A DNA stretch of 53,029 nt from Robinsoniella peoriensis (GCF_000797495.1 NZ_JTGN01000012.1:192554-245582); one strand, 5' to 3'; numbered from the stretch's first letter, positions 18,062-27,317 are shown. The notes: generated by a model from the letters alone, not told the origin. Program-made: numbers and translations.

Positions 18062-18982
18062 ATGTCGGATATTATAGTATTAGAAGATGTAACAAAAACA
18101 TATAAAGGCATAGAAGTAGTGAAAAATGTTACTATGCGTGTGAAACAGGGAGAAATTTATGGATTTTTGGGGCCCAATGGTGCAGGTAAAACTACAATCA
18201 TGAAAATGATTTTAAACCTGGCGAAACCGGATATGGGCAACATCCGGGTATGTGGAGAAGTTATCCAAAAAGATTCATACGAGTATCTGAGAAATATCGG
18301 TAGCATTATTGAATATCCGATATTTTACGAGAAACTGACTGCGTGGAAGAACTTGAAGCTGCACTGCAATTATATGGGATTTTATAACAAGAAAAGAATC
18401 CGGGAAGTTTTGGATCTTGTGGATTTAAAAGGGGTTGACAATAAACTGGTAGGAGAATTCTCATTAGGTATGAAACAGCGTCTGGGGATTGCAAGGGCTA
18501 TGATAACAAATCCAAAGTTATTAATTCTGGATGAGCCGATTAACGGTCTGGATCCGATTGGAATTAAACAGATCCGTCAGCTTTTAATAAAATTAAAGGC
18601 ATCCTACGGAACCACTATTTTAATATCCAGCCACATTATTGCGGAGATTGAACAGTTGGCGGATACCATTGGAGTGATTGACAAGGGCGTTCTTACCAAA
18701 GAGGTATCCATGTCCGAGATCCACCATGATTCTTTACAATACCTGGAAATAGAAGTAAATGATATCCATAGGGCGGCTACCGTTCTGGACAATGCATTCG
18801 ATCATTTGAATTTCAAAATTGTCTCTGAAAACAGGCTCCGTATTTATGATAATAACAGACAGGCGGAGATTAGCAAGGAGCTTGTAATGGCTGGTGTCGG
18901 AATTCTGAATATGGTTTATAAGAATGATACGCTGGAAGATTATTTTATTCATACAATTATGGGAGGAAATGAAAATGATTAA
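18062..18982 (+). CDS. ABC transporter ATP-binding protein (BcrA-like)
   Basis: A 306-residue ATPase with Walker A GPNGAGKTT, Q-loop region NIGSIIEYPIFYEKLTAWKNL, signature FSLGMKQRLGIARA, Walker B LLILDEPINGLDP and a His switch (ISSHIIAEIEQL). The C-terminal extension (about 215-306) is typical of bacitracin/lantibiotic-type transporters. I use ATG 18062, 8 bases after GAGGGAG. An alternative start at 17966, after AAGGAATTT, would add 32 residues with an EQNQK-repeat tail. It overlaps the permease gene by 8 bp. It should energise the permease at 18975 and work with the adjacent two-component system. Confidence 0.92.
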   Translation: MSDIIVLEDVTKTYKGIEVVKNVTMRVKQGEIYGFLGPNGAGKTTIMKMILNLAKPDMGNIRVCGEVIQKDSYEYLRNIGSIIEYPIFYEKLTAWKNLKLHCNYMGFYNKKRIREVLDLVDLKGVDNKLVGEFSLGMKQRLGIARAMITNPKLLILDEPINGLDPIGIKQIRQLLIKLKASYGTTILISSHIIAEIEQLADTIGVIDKGVLTKEVSMSEIHHDSLQYLEIEVNDIHRAATVLDNAFDHLNFKIVSENRLRIYDNNRQAEISKELVMAGVGILNMVYKNDTLEDYFIHTIMGGNEND

Positions 18983-19679
18983 GCTGATGAAACTGGAACT
19001 TGAAAAAGAAAATCTGAGCAAGAATCTGCTTGCCTGTGTAATTATATTATTAAGCTGTATCGGTATTACATTATTGGGCAGCATACTGGAGGATGAGGCA
19101 AGTATCGAAAGTGCAAAGGACTTACTTATGCTGGGCTCTTTGATTTTACGGGTGTGTTTCGGGATTTTTGCGGGTGTTCTGATTGCTAAACTAATTATTG
19201 GTGAATTTGGTAAAAAAACTATAAATACGTTGTTTACTTATCCGGTCTCCAGGAAAAAAATTATAGCAAGTAAACTGCTGATCGTATTTTCCTGCACATT
19301 TATAGTGATTGTACTGACTGATTTGCTGTTTGGGACATCGCTATTTCTGATTAATATTTTTATTCCCCTTACGCCAGACAAAATTGAATTTTCCACGGTA
19401 CTGGGAAGAATTCCGGATATTTTATTTGGGGCATTTATGACTGCAGGATTAAGCCTGATTTCCTTGTATTTTGGAATGAAAAAAAAATCTTCTTCGTCAA
19501 CTATCGTGGCGGCAGTAGTGATTAATATGCTGATTAATGCTAATGTAAACATTACTGGCGGAAGTAATGGCAGCAATGCAAATTTATTCAACATTCCAAT
19601 TTTTCCAATATTATTATGTATGGCTGGAATCGTAATTGCATACCTGTCTTATCGGAATATTGAAAATTTAGATTTATAA
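18975..19679 (+). CDS. ABC-2-type permease
   Basis: A 234-residue membrane protein with about six hydrophobic segments (roughly residues 15-40, 55-75, 100-130, 145-170, 180-200, 205-225). It follows the layout of BcrB/YhcI-type permeases paired with the ATPase upstream. ATG 18975 is 8 bases after GGGAGG; the ATG at 18969 is too close. It is the last gene before a terminator. Candidate roles are antimicrobial peptide resistance or membrane-lipid handling. Confidence 0.87.
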   Translation: MIKLMKLELEKENLSKNLLACVIILLSCIGITLLGSILEDEASIESAKDLLMLGSLILRVCFGIFAGVLIAKLIIGEFGKKTINTLFTYPVSRKKIIASKLLIVFSCTFIVIVLTDLLFGTSLFLINIFIPLTPDKIEFSTVLGRIPDILFGAFMTAGLSLISLYFGMKKKSSSSTIVAAVVINMLINANVNITGGSNGSNANLFNIPIFPILLCMAGIVIAYLSYRNIENLDL

Positions 19680-19759
19680 TACCGTTAGCGGCAGAAGATC
19701 CTGCGTAGTAGAAAAGAATAACGGGGCAGCCGAATTGAGAACTGCTGCCAACAGACTGC

Positions 19760-19795
19760 AGACAATCATCTTTTTTTGATGATTGTCTGTTTTTA
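19760..19795 (+). terminator. Strong terminator upstream of the kdp operon
   Basis: AGACAATCATC, a seven-T loop, and GATGATTGTCT, followed by GTTTTT. It insulates kdp from the ABC transporter unit. Confidence 0.9.
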
Positions 19796-19800
19796 CGTTA

Positions 19801-19883
19801 ATTTTAATGCCATTTTAATGCGAACACGGATACAGTTTAACACCACTTTTAACCCATACATGTTAGGATGTTATCAGTTTAAC
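19801..19883 (+). promoter_or_regulatory. Phased TTTTAA-type repeats before kdp
   Basis: ATTTTAATGC occurs at 19801 and again at 19812, 11 bp apart. Related GTTTAAC/TTTTAAC motifs start at 19835, 19847 and 19877. Direct repeats near one helical turn are typical of OmpR/PhoB/KdpE-class response regulators, so this is a candidate activator site for kdp. I could not assign a clear -35/-10 pair. Confidence 0.5.
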
Positions 19884-19912
19884 AGCTCAGAGAAAAGAAG
19901 GAGGAGAAAAAG

Positions 19913-20014
19913 ATGATGGACATTATCATGGTTGGCGTACTGGTGCTCTGTTTTGTACTTGTGAAGCTGTTTACCGACTGGTGTGAGTCCCAGGTGAAAA
20001 CGGGGAAAAAATAA
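19913..20014 (+). CDS. Small membrane protein ahead of kdpF
   Basis: A 33-codon ORF preceded by a very strong AAGGAGGAG site (9 bases). It encodes one hydrophobic helix (IIMVGVLVLCFVLVKLF) followed by a short polar tail (TDWCESQVKTGKK). It is the first gene of the kdp unit, 36 bp before kdpF. The size and placement suggest an accessory subunit or regulator of the pump. I do not know a named family for it. Confidence 0.7.
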   Translation: MMDIIMVGVLVLCFVLVKLFTDWCESQVKTGKK

Positions 20015-20050
20015 TCCAGGACAATGTATAGAAAAAGATGGAGGTATGCT

Positions 20051-20128
20051 ATGTTATTCTTAGGTATCATCATAGCGGCATTAGCGGTATATCTGGTTTA
20101 TGCGTTAGTAAATCCGGAAAAATTATAA
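20051..20128 (+). CDS. kdpF: KdpF, small subunit of the potassium-transporting ATPase
   Basis: The 25-residue single-helix peptide MLFLGIIIAALAVYLVYALV ends in NPEKL, the conserved tail of KdpF. KdpF stabilises the KdpABC complex in the membrane. It lies 34 bp before kdpA, and a GGAGG-like site precedes the start. Confidence 0.9.
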   Translation: MLFLGIIIAALAVYLVYALVNPEKL

Positions 20129-20162
20129 GAAAAATCAAAAAGTTGATTTTAGGAGGGTAACA

Positions 20163-21878
20163 ATGTTACAGATATTATTGACTCTGGCGATCTTTTTGAT
20201 ACTGGTTATTCCAATGGGAAACTATATGTATCACATCGCCACGAAGCAGAAAACATTTGCAGATCCTGTATTTAACAGGGTGGATAACTGTATTTTTAAA
20301 ATATGCCGGATTGAACGGCAGGGTATGAACTGGAAACAGTATGCGTTAAATCTGATTATGGCAAATGCAGTTATGATATTTGTCGGTTATTTGATATTAA
20401 GGCTGCAGGGGCTCCTGATGGGGAATCCAAACGGGATCGGCGGTATGGAAGCAAGCCTCAGCTTTAACACGATCATCAGTTTTATGACGAATACAAACTT
20501 ACAGCATTATTCCGGGGAATCCGGATTGTCTTATTTAAGCCAGATGCTGGTTATTATATTTATGATGTTTACATCAGCGGCTTCGGGGTATGCAGCGTGT
20601 ATGGCATTCTGCAGAGGATTGGCTGGAAAAGGAAAAGACCTTGGGAATTTCTATGAAGATATGGTACGTATTACGACCAGAATTTTAATTCCTTTTGCAT
20701 TTTTAGTAGCATTGCTTTTGATCAGCCAGGGAACACCCCAGACGCTCCAGGCAAACCAGACAGTGCAGACTATCGAAGGAAAGCTGCAGGATATTGCAAT
20801 GGGGCCGGTGGCAGCACTGGAATCCATCAAGCATCTGGGTACCAACGGAGGCGGTTTCTTTGGAGCCAATTCCTCCACGCCGTTTGAGAACCCCACAATT
20901 ATTTCTGATATTGCAGAACTGATCTCCATGATGATTCTTCCGGGTGCCTGTGTGGTGACCTTTGGCAAGATGATGCATGACAGAAAAGGCAAGAAAGAGA
21001 AAAAAGAAAGACTTCCGATGATTGGAAGACAGGGAAGAGTGATCTTTGGCGCAATGTCAGTGATCTTTATGATAGGACTCACCCTTTGCTTCTTCTCTGA
21101 ACAGGCAGGCAACCCGGCTCTGGAGCAGGCAGGACTGAGCCAGGATATGGGAAGCATGGAAGGAAAAGAAGTTCGTTTTGGAATAGCGCAGTCAGCTCTG
21201 TTTACTACGGTAACGACTTCCTTTACAACCGGTACGGTTAACAACATGCACGATACGCTGACCCCTCTGGGTGGAATGGTACCGCTGTTACATATGATGC
21301 TTAACTGTGTGTTTGGCGGTAAGGGCGTTGGACTTATGAACATGATTATGTACGCAATACTGGCGGTTTTCCTGTGTGGGCTGATGATCGGAAGAACACC
21401 GGAATATCTGGGGAAGAAGATCGAAGGTAAAGAAATGAAGCTGGTGGCTCTGGTACTGATTGTACATCCGTTGCTGATTCTGGGATTTTCCGCATTGGCG
21501 GTTTCCACTACGGCAGGCCTTGCAGGAATTACCAATCCGGGATTCCATGGGCTGAGCCAGGTACTCTATGAATATTCCTCGTCCGCCGCGAACAATGGTT
21601 CCGGTTTTGAAGGACTTGCAGATAATACGGTATTCTGGAATGTGACTGCGGGGTTAGCTATGTTCTTTGGCCGATATCTGGCAATTATTGCACAGCTGGC
21701 TATAGCCGGTTCCCTGTTTGCCAAGAAACGTGTTAATGAAACAATTGGTACGCTGCGTACCGACAATGTAATTTTTACGGTTATATTGGTATTTGTTGTA
21801 TATATCTTTGCCGCATTGACGTTTTTCCCTGCATTAGCACTGGGGCCCATTGCGGAACATCTGACATTATGGTTTTAG
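20163..21878 (+). CDS. kdpA: KdpA, potassium-binding channel subunit
   Basis: The 571-residue membrane protein belongs to the superfamily of potassium transporters. Selectivity-filter loops are visible, notably GTNGGGFFGANSSTPFENPT, TNLQHYSGESG and NNGSGFEG. Ten or more membrane segments are present and the length is normal (E. coli 557). The ribosome site TAGGAGG is 7 bases upstream. It forms the high-affinity potassium entry path of KdpFABC. Confidence 0.97.
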   Translation: MLQILLTLAIFLILVIPMGNYMYHIATKQKTFADPVFNRVDNCIFKICRIERQGMNWKQYALNLIMANAVMIFVGYLILRLQGLLMGNPNGIGGMEASLSFNTIISFMTNTNLQHYSGESGLSYLSQMLVIIFMMFTSAASGYAACMAFCRGLAGKGKDLGNFYEDMVRITTRILIPFAFLVALLLISQGTPQTLQANQTVQTIEGKLQDIAMGPVAALESIKHLGTNGGGFFGANSSTPFENPTIISDIAELISMMILPGACVVTFGKMMHDRKGKKEKKERLPMIGRQGRVIFGAMSVIFMIGLTLCFFSEQAGNPALEQAGLSQDMGSMEGKEVRFGIAQSALFTTVTTSFTTGTVNNMHDTLTPLGGMVPLLHMMLNCVFGGKGVGLMNMIMYAILAVFLCGLMIGRTPEYLGKKIEGKEMKLVALVLIVHPLLILGFSALAVSTTAGLAGITNPGFHGLSQVLYEYSSSAANNGSGFEGLADNTVFWNVTAGLAMFFGRYLAIIAQLAIAGSLFAKKRVNETIGTLRTDNVIFTVILVFVVYIFAALTFFPALALGPIAEHLTLWF

Positions 21879-21901
21879 AGAAGAATGAGAGGATAAGAAA
21901 A

Positions 21902-23956
21902 ATGTCAAAGGAAAATAAAAAAAAGTTCATCACAAAGGACATTTTAAAAAGTTCCGTTGCAGGAGCCTTTAAAAAACTGGATCCCAGATATATGATGAAA
22001 AACCCGGTTATGTTTGTAGTGGAGGTTGGTTTCTGCATCACACTGCTGCTGACAATCTGGCCTACTGTTTTTGGGGATCAGGCGGAGTTAAGGGCGTATA
22101 ACGGGATAGTTACACTGATTTTATTTATTACCATTTTATTTGCCAACTTTGCAGAATCTGTTGCAGAGGGGCGGGGTAAGGCACAGGCCGAGACGCTGAA
22201 AAAAACAAAGCAGGATACAAAAGCCAGATTATTACTGGCTGGAGGAAGCGAACGGGAAGTAAATGCTTCTGAATTAAAAAAAGGTGACATCGTCCTGGTG
22301 AGAAACGGAGAGCTGATCCCAAATGACGGTGAAGTAATAGAAGGGGTTGCATCCGTGGATGAATCCGCAATAACCGGAGAATCGGCACCTGTTACCAGGG
22401 AGTCCGGCGGTGACTTTTCATCTGTAACGGGAGGAACAACGGTAGTCAGCGACTGGCTGAAAATACGGATAACTTCTTCCCCAGGAGAATCATTCCTGGA
22501 TAAAATGATAGCATTGGTAGAAGGTGCTTCCAGACAGAAGACACCCAATGAGATTGCACTGAACACCCTTTTAGTAGGACTGACCATTATTTTTATGATC
22601 GTAATTGTGTGCTTATATCCATTCGCAAAATATTCAGGAGCAGCCATACCCATTTCAACCATGATCGCACTTATGGTATGCCTGATCCCAACAACCATTG
22701 GCGGCTTACTGTCGGCGATTGGTATTGCAGGTATGGATCGTGTAACCAGATTTAATGTGATTGCCATGTCCGGTAAAGCAGTTGAGGCATGCGGTGATGT
22801 AGATACGATGATATTGGATAAGACGGGAACCATTACCTTTGGTAACCGCCTTGCGGCAGAATTTTTCCCGGTTAAGGGAATAGAAAAAGAAGATCTGGTA
22901 GATTACAGCGTGATGTGTTCGCTCAGTGATGCAACACCGGAAGGCAAATCTATTGTAGAACTTGGCAGAACACTGGATTGTAAGATCAAAGCAAATATGG
23001 CAGATCAGATGGAATTTATAGAATTTACGGCTCAGACAAAAATGAGCGGCGTGAATTTAGCAGACGGAACAAGGGTAAGAAAAGGTGCTTACGATGCAAT
23101 GATCCAGTATGTAAGAGAAGCCGGCGGAAATGTCCCGGATGATCTGGAAGGTATTGTGTCAAAGGTATCAGGACTTGGCGGAACACCACTCGTGGTGTGT
23201 GCAAAAAATGTAATATACGGCGTAATTTACCTGAAAGATACTGTAAAACCAGGATTGGTAGAGCGGTTTGAACGTTTGCGTGAAATTGGAATCAAAACGG
23301 TTATGTGTACCGGTGACAATCCCCTTACAGCAGCCACCATCGCAAAAGAGGCCGGAGTGGATGAGTTTATTGCAGAATGCAAGCCGGAAGATAAAATTGA
23401 GGAAATCAAAAAAGAGCAGGCACAGGGAAAGATTGTTGCAATGACTGGAGATGGTACCAACGATGCTCCCGCACTGGCACAGGCAAATGTGGGAATCGCA
23501 ATGAACAGTGGTACATCAGCAGCAAAAGAAGCAGCCAATATGGTGGATCTGGATTCCGATCCCACTAAGATTCTGGAAGTGGTTGAGATTGGAAAGCAGC
23601 TTCTGATTACGAGAGGTTCCCTTACCACATTCAGTATTGCAAATGATATCGCTAAATATTTTGCAATTATTCCCGCCATGTTTACCCTGGTGATTCCACA
23701 GATGGAACTGCTGAATATTATGAAACTGGCAACTCCTTTCAGTGCGATTTTATCAGCTCTGATCTTTAACGCAATCATCATACCTTGCCTTATTCCGATT
23801 GCTATGCGGGGTGTGAAATACAAACCAATGAGATCAGAGAAAATGCTGTTAAAGAACATGTCTATCTATGGTCTGGGCGGAGTGTTAGTACCTTTTGTGG
23901 GAATTAAGCTGATTGACTTATTAATATCCCCGGCACTTTCTCTGTTGGGATTATAA
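21902..23956 (+). CDS. kdpB: KdpB, P-type ATPase subunit
   Basis: The 684-residue catalytic subunit has the actuator motif TGES (ITGESAPV), the phosphorylated Asp306 in LDKTGTITFGN and the hinge MTGDGTNDAPALAQANVG. Length and Asp position match E. coli (682 residues, Asp307). ATG 21902 follows GAGAGGAT; an in-frame ATG at 21869 would overlap kdpA by 10 bp. It hydrolyses ATP to drive potassium uptake with KdpA. Confidence 0.97.
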   Translation: MSKENKKKFITKDILKSSVAGAFKKLDPRYMMKNPVMFVVEVGFCITLLLTIWPTVFGDQAELRAYNGIVTLILFITILFANFAESVAEGRGKAQAETLKKTKQDTKARLLLAGGSEREVNASELKKGDIVLVRNGELIPNDGEVIEGVASVDESAITGESAPVTRESGGDFSSVTGGTTVVSDWLKIRITSSPGESFLDKMIALVEGASRQKTPNEIALNTLLVGLTIIFMIVIVCLYPFAKYSGAAIPISTMIALMVCLIPTTIGGLLSAIGIAGMDRVTRFNVIAMSGKAVEACGDVDTMILDKTGTITFGNRLAAEFFPVKGIEKEDLVDYSVMCSLSDATPEGKSIVELGRTLDCKIKANMADQMEFIEFTAQTKMSGVNLADGTRVRKGAYDAMIQYVREAGGNVPDDLEGIVSKVSGLGGTPLVVCAKNVIYGVIYLKDTVKPGLVERFERLREIGIKTVMCTGDNPLTAATIAKEAGVDEFIAECKPEDKIEEIKKEQAQGKIVAMTGDGTNDAPALAQANVGIAMNSGTSAAKEAANMVDLDSDPTKILEVVEIGKQLLITRGSLTTFSIANDIAKYFAIIPAMFTLVIPQMELLNIMKLATPFSAILSALIFNAIIIPCLIPIAMRGVKYKPMRSEKMLLKNMSIYGLGGVLVPFVGIKLIDLLISPALSLLGL

Positions 23957-24029
23957 AAGTACAAAGTGATTAAGGCAAAATTATGAGTGTCAGTAATACA
24001 GGGAAACCTGTGAAGAGCATTGGTTATAA

Positions 24030-24127
24030 GTTGAAAGAAAATTATAATATAGAAAGGAAGCCACGATATAATTCGTTCAAGTTATATTGTGGCAGTATTG
24101 CAGGCAAGCCTGCAGTATGCAATGGGT
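24030..24127 (+). repeat. Structured intercistronic repeat S, copy 2
   Basis: This copy aligns to 3899-3999 across its whole length. The inner stem differs in sequence but is maintained: GCCACGATATAA pairs with TTATATTGTGGC. The terminal hairpin TGCAGGC-AA-GCCTGCA is perfect and is followed by GTATGCAATGGGT. It lies between kdpB and kdpC and abuts the kdpC start, just as copy 1 abuts the GH51 gene. Confidence 0.78.
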
Positions 24128-24133
24128 AAAAAA

Positions 24134-24772
24134 ATGAAATCTTTTATAAAAATGTTAAAACAATCTTTTATTTTGACAGTTGCCCTTCTGCTTTTGTGTG
24201 CAGTTGCTTATCCACTTGCGGTCAATGGTGCAGGCCAGCTTGTATTTCATAAACAGGCAAATGGAAGTCTGATTGAAGTGGACGGCAAAGCGGTAGGATC
24301 GGAGCTGATCGGACAGCAGTTTACGGATCCCAGATTTTTTCAGGGAAGAATCTCTTCTGTAAATTATAATACCTACACAGAGGAAGACCTGATCGCAGAT
24401 GAAGAAGGAAATACTGCATATGGCGGTGTATCATCAGGATCATTTAACTATGGAGCTACCAATCCTGATTTACAGGCAAGGGTGGAGGCGGACCTTCAGG
24501 AGTTCATGAAATCCCACCCCGGTGTGAAAAAAGAAGATATTCCTGCGGACCTGTTAACTGCATCCGGTTCCGGATTAGATCCTCATATCAGTCCCCAGGC
24601 AGCAAAAGTCCAGGTCGCTGCAGTAGCAGAAGCAACCGGGCTGTCGGTAGAAGAAGTACAGAAAATTGTGGATAACAATACGGAAAATAAGGTGCTTGGT
24701 GTATTTGGAGAAAATCGGGTGAATGTATTAACAACAAATATTGAAATAGCAAAGGCAATTGGTTTGATATAA
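24134..24772 (+). CDS. kdpC: KdpC, potassium-transporting ATPase subunit
   Basis: The 212-residue protein has one N-terminal membrane helix (about 8-32; ILTVALLLLCAVAYPLAVNG) and an exposed domain with FFQGRISSVNYNT, YGATNPDLQARV and SGSGLDPHISPQAA, all standard KdpC motifs. The C-terminus VLGVFGENRVNVLTTNIEI is also typical. ATG 24134 is chosen because upstream codons belong to repeat S. It is slightly longer than E. coli KdpC (190). Confidence 0.95.
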   Translation: MKSFIKMLKQSFILTVALLLLCAVAYPLAVNGAGQLVFHKQANGSLIEVDGKAVGSELIGQQFTDPRFFQGRISSVNYNTYTEEDLIADEEGNTAYGGVSSGSFNYGATNPDLQARVEADLQEFMKSHPGVKKEDIPADLLTASGSGLDPHISPQAAKVQVAAVAEATGLSVEEVQKIVDNNTENKVLGVFGENRVNVLTTNIEIAKAIGLI

Positions 24773-24782
24773 AGAAATACAA

Positions 24783-24846
24783 GGGTGACCGGAATGCCAA
24801 CCAGTAAGGCTTGAAAAAGAGTACTGGCTGGTATGTCAGGTCATCC
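24783..24846 (+). promoter_or_regulatory. Long intercistronic hairpin between kdpC and kdpD
   Basis: GGGTGACC...ATGCCAACCAGTA pairs with TACTGGCTGGTAT...GGTCATCC around an AAGGCTTGAAAAAGAG loop, giving a stem of about 24 bp with a few mismatches. It has no U-run, so it more likely sets message stability or relative yield than ends transcription. Confidence 0.7.
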
Positions 24847-24898
24847 TTTAAGCATGTCGTAATAATGCTTGTGTTTATATTCTAGAGGAGGTGTTTGT

Positions 24899-26875
24899 AT
24901 GGAAGAAGAAGTCAGACCTGACCCGCAGGCACTGTTAGAACAGGTTCGTAAAGAGGAGAAGCAGCAGGAAGCAGACAAACGTGGAAAACTGAAGATCTTT
25001 CTGGGGTTTGCAGCAGGTGTGGGAAAAACTTATACGATGCTGGAAGCGGCTCATATGATGCTGGAGAAGGGGGTGGATGTGGCAGCCGGATATATTGAAC
25101 CTCATGCCAGACCCGATACCCTGGGGATGATGGAAGGGCTGGAGCAGATAGCGCCCCTGATGATGGATTATAAAGGAATTAAAATCCGTGAGATGGATCT
25201 GGATGCATGTCTTGCCAGAAAGCCGGAATTGCTGTTGGTGGATGAACTGGCGCATACGAATACAGAAGGCTGCCGCCATAGAAAACGTTATCAGGATATA
25301 GAAGAAATTCTGAATGCAGGCATTAATGTATATACTACGGTTAATATCCAGCATCTGGAAAGCCTTAATGACCTGGTGGCGGGAATTACGAAGATCAAGG
25401 TGAAAGAGCGGATACCGGACAGTGTATTTGATGAGGCAGATCAGGTTGAGGTAATAGATATTGAACCCGATGACCTGATCCGCAGATTAAAAGAGGGCAA
25501 GGTATATAAGGAGAATCAGGCTCAGCGGGCGGTTCATAACTTCTTTGCTAAAGAAAAGTTAATTGCACTGAGGGAAATTACCCTGAGAAGGATGGCGGAC
25601 CGCGTGAACCGTCTGTCTGAAACCGAGGTGTCCAAGGGGCGTAAGGGATATTATGTGGGAGAACATATTCTGACCTGTGTCTCCGCATCGCCTACAAATG
25701 CCAAAGTAATCCGTACGGCTTCCAGGCTTGCGTACGCCTTTCACGGAGAATTTACCGCATTGTATGTAGAGACACCCCGATTACAGGGCAGTGACCGGAA
25801 AGTAAAAAAGATGATGGAAGAAAACTTACAGCTGGCAAGGGATCTGGGAGCTAAGATCGCTACCGTCTATGGTGAAAATGTTGCATTTCAGATTGCAGAA
25901 TACGCCAAGGTAAGCAATGTATCAAAAGTAGTTATCGGAAGGACAAATCATAAAGTTTATTTTGGACAGTCCAAACGGACGCTGGTGGAGCAGCTGGCAC
26001 AATATACCCAGGAGATGGATATCTATGTCATACCGGATCTTCAGCCCGGGGATAAGCACAGACGAATTTCTTACCGCAGGGAGGAGCTCAACTGGGGAGA
26101 TTTTCTGATCACTGCAGGAATACTGGCGGGAAGTACAGCGATAGGATTGGTGTTCCGGAATCTGGAACTGCCGGATTCCAATATTATTATGATATATATA
26201 CTGGGGGTTCTCGTATGTGCAATGCATACCAACGGAAGAATCTGTTCCATTGCAGCATCCATATTCAGCGTACTGCTGTATAATTTCTTTTTTACAATTC
26301 CGTTTTTAAGTCTGCAGGCACATGGGAAAAGTTATCCTGTCACATTTGCCGTTATGTTCGCAGTGGCACTGCTGTCGTCCTCAATGACGGCTAAGATCAG
26401 AAGGCAGGGGAAGGAAAGCAGTAAAATGATTTACCGGACAGAACTGCTGCTGGACAACAGTCGGCGCCTGAGCAGGGCACAGAATATAGAAGATGTTATG
26501 AAAGAAATATCCAGCCAGGTACTGAAACTAACGAATCTGTCCGTTCTGATTTACTTAAAACAGAGAGAGAAAATAACCGGACCCAGGCTCTTTCCTCGAA
26601 AAGGAATGTCTAAAGAGGATATGAAAGAATATGTAGTAAAATCAGAGCGGGCAGCTGCCCAGTGGGTATTTCAGAACCATCACAGGGCAGGAACCTGCAC
26701 CAGCACCCTGCCCGGAGCAAAAGCTTTATATCTGCCGGTGCAGAATAATGAAAAAGTATTTGCGGTAGTGGGGATTGTGCTGGAAGAAAGAAGAGAGATA
26801 GCACCTTTTGAATATGGGCTGCTGATCGCCATGTTAAATGAGGCTGCACTGGTGTTAGAACGGTATATGGAGTAA
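24899..26875 (+). CDS. kdpD: KdpD-type sensor without a histidine kinase domain
   Basis: The 658-residue protein has the KdpD N-terminal domain with P-loop GVGKT and VDELAHTNTEGCRHRKRYQD, then a universal-stress-like domain (about 250-370; VVIGRTNH), then four membrane helices of the DUF4118 type (about 400-500) and a GAF-like domain. It stops at LERYME, where E. coli KdpD (894 residues) would continue into HisKA and the ATPase domain. I see no His-box or N/G boxes, and the following DNA does not encode them. It could work with a separate kinase, or act as a c-di-AMP/potassium sensor. No kdpE is adjacent. Start follows AGAGGAGG. Confidence 0.9.
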   Translation: MEEEVRPDPQALLEQVRKEEKQQEADKRGKLKIFLGFAAGVGKTYTMLEAAHMMLEKGVDVAAGYIEPHARPDTLGMMEGLEQIAPLMMDYKGIKIREMDLDACLARKPELLLVDELAHTNTEGCRHRKRYQDIEEILNAGINVYTTVNIQHLESLNDLVAGITKIKVKERIPDSVFDEADQVEVIDIEPDDLIRRLKEGKVYKENQAQRAVHNFFAKEKLIALREITLRRMADRVNRLSETEVSKGRKGYYVGEHILTCVSASPTNAKVIRTASRLAYAFHGEFTALYVETPRLQGSDRKVKKMMEENLQLARDLGAKIATVYGENVAFQIAEYAKVSNVSKVVIGRTNHKVYFGQSKRTLVEQLAQYTQEMDIYVIPDLQPGDKHRRISYRREELNWGDFLITAGILAGSTAIGLVFRNLELPDSNIIMIYILGVLVCAMHTNGRICSIAASIFSVLLYNFFFTIPFLSLQAHGKSYPVTFAVMFAVALLSSSMTAKIRRQGKESSKMIYRTELLLDNSRRLSRAQNIEDVMKEISSQVLKLTNLSVLIYLKQREKITGPRLFPRKGMSKEDMKEYVVKSERAAAQWVFQNHHRAGTCTSTLPGAKALYLPVQNNEKVFAVVGIVLEERREIAPFEYGLLIAMLNEAALVLERYME

Positions 26876-26980
26876 AAATAAGTTGACGCTTATGAAAAAT
26901 AAGACTATAATAGTCAAAAATTGTTAGAAGAAACAAGGTTTAGTTCTGTAGTGGACAATTTTATCTTAAATTGGGGTTTA

Positions 26981-27317
26981 GCTGAGGAATGACGCTTTGT
27001 AGATGTAGGTAGTGTACGGAAAGACGGGTGTGGGAAACTGGCATGGGCTCCGTCAGCTGGCCGCAGAACTGGTCTTTTCTAACCTTTCCGAAGCGCTTTT
27101 TGGCGGCACGCGGGCATTCACCGAGAAATCCTGATGCATTTCGCAGCTCAGTACCCGCTTAGTATCCGATGGGAGCCAGTCGAATACTATCCGCCAAAAA
27201 ACACTCCGGAAAGGTAAGTAATACTCAGATCTGCTCTACGCTTCCTACGCCCATACCAGTTTCCCACACCCATCTTTCCGAGATTCAGTTTACTGCCACA
27301 AAGCTGGTTTTCTCAGC
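26981..27317 (-). repeat. Element P copy B
   Basis: A 337-bp imperfect palindrome bounded by GCTGAG and CTCAGC. Its arms (26981-27050 and 27250-27317) pair through GACGCTTTGT/ACAAAGC and CGGAAAGACGGGTGTGGGAAACTGG with its complement. The core stem pairs 27083-27106 with 27191-27214. Read on the minus strand, hairpin 1 has TAGTAT/ATACTA instead of TACAAT/ATTGTA of copy A, a compensatory change. It lies between kdpD and the GNAT gene. Confidence 0.8.

Noticed and set aside
19680..19912. Possible c-di-AMP (ydaO) riboswitch upstream of kdp
   Set aside because: I looked for the characteristic conserved blocks and saw only a small GGCAGC hairpin and a standard terminator.
20651..21535. Long open frame (294 codons) on the minus strand inside kdpA
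   Set aside because: It lies fully antisense to a well-supported kdpA and its product has no recognisable motif; it is a codon-phase shadow. The same holds for minus-strand frames within kdpB (22078-22833, 23227-23859).
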